A stretch of DNA of 64,000 nucleotides from Earliella scabrosa (Eukaryota; Basidiomycota; Agaricomycetes; Polyporales; Polyporaceae). The notes under the pieces were generated by a model that was given only the letters and a program-made list of their open reading frames with translations, was not told the DNA's origin and ran no database searches. The first letter of the stretch is position 1. Every line of letters begins with the position of its first letter. Shown one piece after another: positions 58,225 to 64,000 of this stretch. Location: positions 992,001 to 1,056,000 of the forward strand of contig JABYQQ010000001.1 of NCBI GenBank assembly GCA_022605405.1, read 5' to 3'. A program made the position numbers and the translations under genes.

Positions 58225-60678
58225 CTACATCGCACGCGGTTGGAACAAGACCAACGCATACCTACAAGCATAAGGGTGAGTACATCGTGGGCTTCAGGCG
58301 ACCAGGTAGGTCTAGTGTAGTGATTCACTTACTTTCCATTGTAGCGCCACTTCTCCCCGCTCTCGTCCAACTTCTTGGCAACATCTGGGTCTACGGCGAC
58401 AATGACGTCCGCCTTGTTCGTTCGCAAGCTCAAGATTGGAAAGCTCCCCGCGATAGGACCTGCATATGCAGATGAGTACAAAACAATTGGAAGCCTCATC
58501 AATACTGACCGATCGCTTCCTCGAAGGGCGTCGATGGCGGCCATTGAACGTCACCTGTCAGTCTGCTGGGGATGAGTAACCAGCGTCACGGCAGATGCTG
58601 ATAGCTCACTTTCGGAAGCTGACGAAGAGACGCAGGCGATATTCAGCACTAGCGTTGGGAGTGCGCGCACTGATCAATAGAACTCACTTCAGATCTCCCT
58701 ATGTGAGCAACAGTGTCAGCATCAAAGCCGGAACGTCTGCACATCCCTCACAGACCTTGAAGATAACTAGGTTACTGCTGGCCAAATCAGAGAACAGTTC
58801 AGGCGCCAGCTCCTTCATGTTCCAGTACGGATAGGGAGACGTCCAGAAGTTTGCCTGCAATGTTTCAAATCGATGAGGATTCTCATACACTCTACTGATA
58901 CACCTACCTTGAGATCTGACGCGCCCAGCGGGTAGTCGATTGGCACAGACAAGCTGAATACGCCCGACGCGATGTACGACTCCCACCGCTTCACCATCGC
59001 GGACAAGTGCTCTCTAGACTCCTCGGAAGCAGAAGCAGCGGGCGCGCCTTCCGGAGTGCTCTCTTGGGGGAAGAACGTCGGCGAGAGCAGCGATGCTGTG
59101 GCCGACTTGAAGTCAGGCGGCGTCACATCAGAGACGAACCACGGTATGAGCTTCGGACTGGTGTAGTACAGACCTGTGAAGTGAGCAATGACGGATATGG
59201 CAAGGTTGATCACTCACTGGAAGACGACCTTCGAGACATATGGGGTGTATGTAACTAAGAAGTCGGCGAAGACGAAGTCGGTGAATAACTGTGAAGCGAG
59301 CTCAGTCCAGCTCGCCTACCCTGATCCTACCCGACCCTCATCATACCTCGAAGCCAGCTACATGCAGGCGTTAGCCTGGTAACCAGAATATGCAGCTTTG
59401 TAACAAACCATTGTCCAACACGAAGTCTATGCGAGAGTCCGTCTTGCCACTGAGGCTGGTCAAGTGGGTCCACACCTTCTCCTGATCATCACGGAGAATG
59501 TACTCCGCACGTGCCGCTTGAGCGTCCTTGCCCACGGTTTGAAGATGTTGGATGTCGTCATGCGAGAGATGGGTCAGCATGGAGAGATCCTGTCGAATGT
59601 CAGATTAACCTTTAGGCAGTAAAAGATAGGCACCAACAGTGGCATTTCCCCTGGTCGACCAGCGCCGTTAGCGTGCAAGAAGCTAGCTCAACACGTCCGT
59701 CATACCACAAGCACATCTGAATCATCTCCTTGAAGATAATCTTGAGGTTGTCGGGGTCTGAAGCCAATGTGTCCTTGTCTCTTTCCAGCTCGTGCATGGT
59801 TGTGGCAAGTTCTACGTGAACGACATGAATCAGTGTTGGGCTGACACATGCATTCTGGCAATGAGACTCACGGTATATGGCCTTGGAACTCTTCTGGAAG
59901 GTCGCTTCCTTCTGGGATAGGAAGGGATCATAGTCTTTCCAATACTTCGTTTGCACAAAGAACGAGCGGATGAGCCGGTAGCTATACGGGTTATCAGTAT
60001 ATGATGCCAGTCCCGAATCCACACGAGCGTCCGATCGCCGTACAGATAACATCTAGAGGGCATTTTAGCTCAGTATTTACTGGAATGATGAACTTGGAAG
60101 GGAGTCATCGCACTCTGAATAGAGCCATGGAACAGTTAGCCAGGTGTTCTGGTTCTTCTCAGCCAGATGTTCCAGCTCGGAGTTGTATATATCTGTCAAC
60201 GCTTCTCCGTCGTCAGGTATCTTCCTATGAACCAAATGGACACGATGAGCGGTACGAAACTGGGCAAGGAGTAAGGAGCATACGGCAGAACACGATCGCG
60301 GGCCATGTTGTACTTGATCTCTCCAATCTGACTGATGATATTCTTGCCTTCCGCGATCTGTTCCTCTATGACGGAAACCTCCGCTTCCGTCTTGGATGGG
60401 AGGGAAACCCCGAGGTCATGGTTGCGACAGTAGATGTTGTCGATGATGCCAGTGAGGATGACTGGCCATCGCTTCAGGACGGTCTCAAACCTGATCAGCA
60501 GAAGTGAGTAAGAGCGGTTTGGGCCAGTGCCTATGGGATCGGCAACTCACGCAAAGCTACGTTAACGTTGTTCAAGATCGCGGCGTTAGCGACCATGGTA
60601 GTGCATCGTTCAAAATGCCCTTAAGACTCACCTGTTGCGATCGGTGAAGTCCCAAGGCGGATAAGGTGCTTCGAACAT
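58225..60678 (-). CDS. DUF89/ARMT1-type metal-dependent phosphatase
   Basis: A multi-exon gene starting at ATG 60678 (MFEAPYPPWDFTDRN), spliced to RFETVLKRWPVILTGIIDNI, then SYRLIRSFFVQTKYWKDYDP, DKDTLASDPDNLKIIFKEM, EYILRDDQEKVWTHL and the diagnostic core FVLDN...ELFTDFVFADFLV (split by introns), PKLIPWFVSDVTPPDF, NLVIFKGDLNYRKLTGDVQW and LSLRTNKADVIVAVD. It ends YALVLFQPRAM with a stop at 58225. This order and the VLDN/DxxxD/KGDLNYRKL motifs define DUF89 (damage-control phosphatase; human ARMT1, yeast YMR027W), metal-dependent enzymes that hydrolyse damaged or excess sugar phosphates. About ten exons; the first intron boundary is supported by phase, but an extra small exon in it is possible. 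Confidence 0.88.
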
Positions 60679-61215
60679 AGTTAGCTACTCGACTCTAGCT
60701 TCTAGGCGGTGAAAGGAGGAAAGAATCAGTGCACTGGGAGAGTGGGAGACCGAACTCCAGCAGAGATGAGCGCATCGGAGAAACGGGCCGCGCGACCCGC
60801 AGACGCACTGGGAGCCGAGCGCAAACGCGGGGGAACACGACGAGACGCAATAATATTAGTGTAGGTGCAGCTGGTCCTCTAATTAATCGCCAGGAGTCCG
60901 GAGATTGATAGTTATAGTATACACCATCCCCGGCCACGCCATGGACGCCATGGCTATCGCCACGCACCGCGCACGGCTAATCTACTACAGCGCTGTACGA
61001 TGTCAACACAAACAACAACCTTTCAAACCCACCCCTCGCGAAAGCAAAGGACCAAGCAGCGACAACCTCCAACCAACACGGGTACTGTAAGTAGTATGTA
61101 ACACAACATGATCACGAAGATGAATGATACCCGCCAGCAACGAACGGCATGACCCGACACGTACAGTCGAAACACGAACAGATAGAACGCAGGTACAGCG
61201 CTTTGGGTGACGTTG
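60679..61215. other. Intergenic, no feature assigned
   Basis: Holds the promoter of the DUF89 gene and the 3' UTR of the VHS-GAT gene, both on the minus strand. No further frame or RNA gene is evident. Confidence 0.5.
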
Positions 61216-64000
61216 TCAGTGCACCCCGGCGACGAGCGCAGCAGCGGCGAGGCGCCCTTCCTTGATGCGCTGTTGTGTCCGTTCCGCCGCGGCGTCGTAG
61301 ACGTAATGTATTGGTCGGTGCCAAGGATTCCGCGCGCGAGCATCGTCCGAGTCCGAGTCCTCCGAGTTGTTGCGCATCGAATCGTGGCTATTGTCGTAAA
61401 AGAGATCGTCCGGGTCGAATGGTCCTGCGAACACATCCCCACACACAGCGTCAGCGGTCGACCACATGGGCAAGCGCGCGGGACATCAGACTTACGTTCC
61501 CCTTCTGGTGGTTCCACGACTTTGCGCTTGCCAAGCGCCTTCGCACTGGGCCGCACGGGTGTTTTGCACTCTTCGTCGGGTTCCGACCACTCCTCGCTGC
61601 TGTCCTGACGCAACTTGCTGCTTGGCTGGCGAGCCGCGCCGCTCTGTGTGCTGTCGAGGGAAGTCCGAGGCACGTGATGAATCGACCCACGCTCGGGCGA
61701 TGGCGTATTTGAGCGCGGTAGTCGAGGTCCGTGGGGTGCGGGTGGCGGGGGCGCGAGCGACTGTGCAGAAGCCTGCGAGGCCGAATGATGATTCCGGTCG
61801 ATGGGGTTCACATGGTTCTGGTTCACGTGGTTTGCATGGTTTGCATGTGGCGGAGTCGTCTGCGTCTGCGGAGGGCGTGTGGGGATAGGCTGCGAGATGT
61901 TGCTGTGAGCATTCGAGACAGTTGACGTAATGACGAGCGATGGGGCGGGCGATGGTGATGCGGATGGGGAAGGTGACGGACTCCGGGACGATGATGCGCC
62001 GCCTGCGTTGGGTTGCCCCGGTTCGAGATACAAATTCTCGTTCTCGTCGTAGCGTAGCCGCTGTGTCTAGCCCTGTTAGCAAACGTTTGGGGAGCGCATA
62101 GTGCCCGTACTCACCGAACGATCCATCCTCACTTCGCGCTTGCTCCGTTCTTCCGCATCTCGCTCGATCCCGACGCGCTCAAGATCATCGTACAACCTGA
62201 GTGCTTCTAGCAGCTCTTCATTTGCCCGCAGAATTGCAGCGAGAAGCTTCTCCTCCGTGGTCAGATGATCAGAGTCACCGTCTTTCTTTGGACTGGGCGG
62301 TGGACGGTCCCGTTCCCGCTCTACGGAATGGCGGCCTTCCTTGGGCTTGGCTTCAACGGCCTTCCCTTCTTTGGCCGCGGCCTCCCGAGAGCGTTCAGCT
62401 TGTGCGAATGCCCATGGGATTTGGGCGGATATGAGCTCTTGCGAAGCACGACAGCGAGCGTAGAACTCCTGGATGATTGGTCGGTCGGAGTTTGCGTCGT
62501 ACACGTGAACAAGAGCGATACTCACCTTGATGATATCCTTGCTCTTGAGGTCTTCTGGCTTCGCGTACGTGAGCGCCTCGGACAAGAGGCTCGCATTCCC
62601 GCGTCCAACTTTGCATTCCTGGAAGAGACGTCGTATGTCTTCCTCCGGAGGAATGACACGGTTGCGGGAAGATCTTGTCTTTCCTGGGGTGACCTGTATT
62701 CACACTTGTTAGATGTCGACTAACTTTAAGAGAGAGATGAAGCGCTCACAGTGGCCGGAGGCCGTTGAGGGTTCTGCCCATGGTGTTGATGCGATTGACG
62801 ATGTTGAGGTTGAGGCTGGGTTTGCTGGGGCGGAGGTGCAGATTGCGGGTGCAGCGAGTCGGTGTGAGGGGGTTGCACGGGATTCGGTCCAAGTGAGTGT
62901 CGGGGGGTGGCAGGATAGAACATAGCATCGTCGGTATCAAACGGTATTCCCTACATGCCCATTAAGAACCACTGGATTGGAGAAGTCAGTCTGAACGTAC
63001 CTCGTCGGGCTGATCATCCTTCTTGACTTTGCGCCACAGATGTCTGAAACCCGACTCTTCGGCAAATCAACAAGAGCGGAGGTGAGATCTCGAGAACGTA
63101 TAGAGACACACCTGGATCGCTTGCAAACGACGCAGCAGCAAGCACCGATATCAAGCGTTCACGTACCACAGGAGGTGTTGATTTTGACTTGAGAACCTCC
63201 TCGAGGGATTCAAGGAATTTGCGGGACGCGCATTGCTTGACAAATGCTATGGAGCAATTTCGCAACATGATCGCCCACAACCTGGCCGCGGAAAGCTGCG
63301 TGGATGGTTCGCCGCCCCTATGTCATGGAGGGTGAGCAGGTGCGAGAAGCCAACATTGCTACAAACGCACTTGAACTCGCGTCGCAAGGCTTTTGCTGCC
63401 TCCTTCGCATTCTCCTCGCTAGCGGATACTCTGTCACACACCTCTAACACCAGAGACCAGTCTTCTGACGCAGTCGCGAACAGATAACCTGGGAACACGG
63501 CGGGCTCGCAACAGGAAACACAAATGAGATGGAACGGCACACGCACCAAGCAATCGCGTGAGCTCCGCCGGTGGACCGTCGTCTCGTCTATCCCTATGGC
63601 TCTCCTTTTCCTTCTCCCTCTCCCTTTCCCGTTCCCTGTCCCGAGCACGCTCCTTGTCTTTCTCCTTCTCCTTTTCCTTCTCTTTCTCCTTATCCTTGTG
63701 ACCTGAGCGATCCCAGAACGGTCGCTTCTCCTTCTTCTCCTTCTCTTCTCGATGGGAGGAATCTGTGAAGCCATCGTCTGAATGTTCGTGCGAGTTTACA
63801 GGCTCCAGATGCGTTGGGTTCAGCGAGTTCAGGATGCCGACAGCAACGAATGTGTTGGGGGTAGATGGCGGCTTCTTGCGCAAGACCTGCTGATCGCCGT
63901 CCCTGGACTTTGGCTTGTGGTTCACCAGGGGGATTGCGGAGTGTGTGCTGAAGGGCGACGTGGATCGGGGTAGTGGGCTGGGGACAGGGGAGTTGGTTGG
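61216..64000 (-). CDS. VHS-GAT domain trafficking protein, 5' end beyond the window
   Basis: The reading frame is open to the right window edge (Ser/Pro-rich ...VNHKPKSRDGDQQVLRKKPP), so the start is missing. There follow a highly charged EKEK/RERERER segment, then a VHS domain (SEDWSLVLEVCDRVSASEEN, AARLWAIMLRNCSIAFV, EVLKSKSTPPVVRERLISVL, SGFRHLWRKVKKDDQPDEG), a Gln/Pro/His-rich linker, and a GAT-like helical bundle (AHLTTEEKLLAAILRANEEL-like, EALRLYDDLERVGIERDA). A long Ser/Pro-rich, partly acidic tail ends AAAALVAGVH with a stop at 61216. VHS-GAT proteins (TOM1, GGA, yeast Lsb5) bind ubiquitinated cargo and clathrin or Arf/actin factors in endosomal sorting. Lsb5-like is the nearest assignment. 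Exons seen include 62066-61496 and 61424-61216. Confidence 0.82.

Noticed and set aside
1..64000. CRISPR array, rRNA operon or tRNA genes
   Set aside because: No regularly spaced repeats and no recognisable rRNA or tRNA cores were noticed; the sequence is eukaryotic. A tRNAscan run would be the decisive check for tRNAs.

Overview
The window looks like nuclear DNA of a filamentous basidiomycete, most likely an Agaricomycete. The genes are dense and broken by many short introns (about 50-65 bp, GT...AG, with CTNAC/CTAAC-like branch sites). The proteins are fungal (TSC2, Yen1/GEN1, Cid1-type nucleotidyltransferase, LAA1/HEATR5, Hrp1-type hnRNP, VHS-GAT). The left part has the F-box families, Ulp1-like proteases and TET/JBP-like dioxygenase typical of repeat-rich Agaricomycete regions. 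All gene models were read by hand, so intron positions are proposals supported by splice motifs and phase.

Accessory half (1 to about 27.5 kb). At the left edge lies a 185-bp palindromic foldback/MITE-like repeat. From 10,995 down to 1,421 (minus strand) lies what I interpret as a large Mutator-like DNA transposon with two genes. The first is a 22-exon gene for a protein of about 2,127 residues: AT-hook, MULE-type DDE transposase core, SWIM zinc finger, coiled/basic linker, two consecutive Ulp1 (C48) cysteine-protease domains and a C-terminal domain I do not recognise. The second, 291 bp downstream on the same strand, is a 7-exon gene for a 470-residue TET/JBP-like 2-oxoglutarate/Fe(II) dioxygenase with intact metal and cosubstrate residues. 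A transposase, deSUMOylase-like domains and a probable nucleic-acid-base dioxygenase in one element is the most interesting system in the window. To its right come an F-box/LRR gene, three diverged members of an F-box plus degenerate nucleotidyltransferase-like family, a divergent pair of unrecognised multi-exon genes, and another Ulp1-like gene whose catalytic His position is Arg.

Core half (about 28 to 64 kb). This is orderly housekeeping sequence: a small coiled-coil protein (+), TSC2/tuberin (+), Yen1/GEN1 Holliday-junction resolvase (-), a Cid1-type terminal nucleotidyltransferase (-), an Hsp20 heat-shock protein with promoter heat-shock elements (+), a two-RRM Hrp1-like protein with a Met/Gly-rich tail (+), LAA1/HEATR5 (-), an unrecognised Pro-rich protein sharing a divergent promoter with LAA1 (+), a DUF89/ARMT1-type phosphatase (-) and a VHS-GAT trafficking protein that runs off the right edge (-). 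The change from fragmented accessory sequence to conserved genes near 28 kb is sharp. No tRNA, rRNA or CRISPR array was seen.
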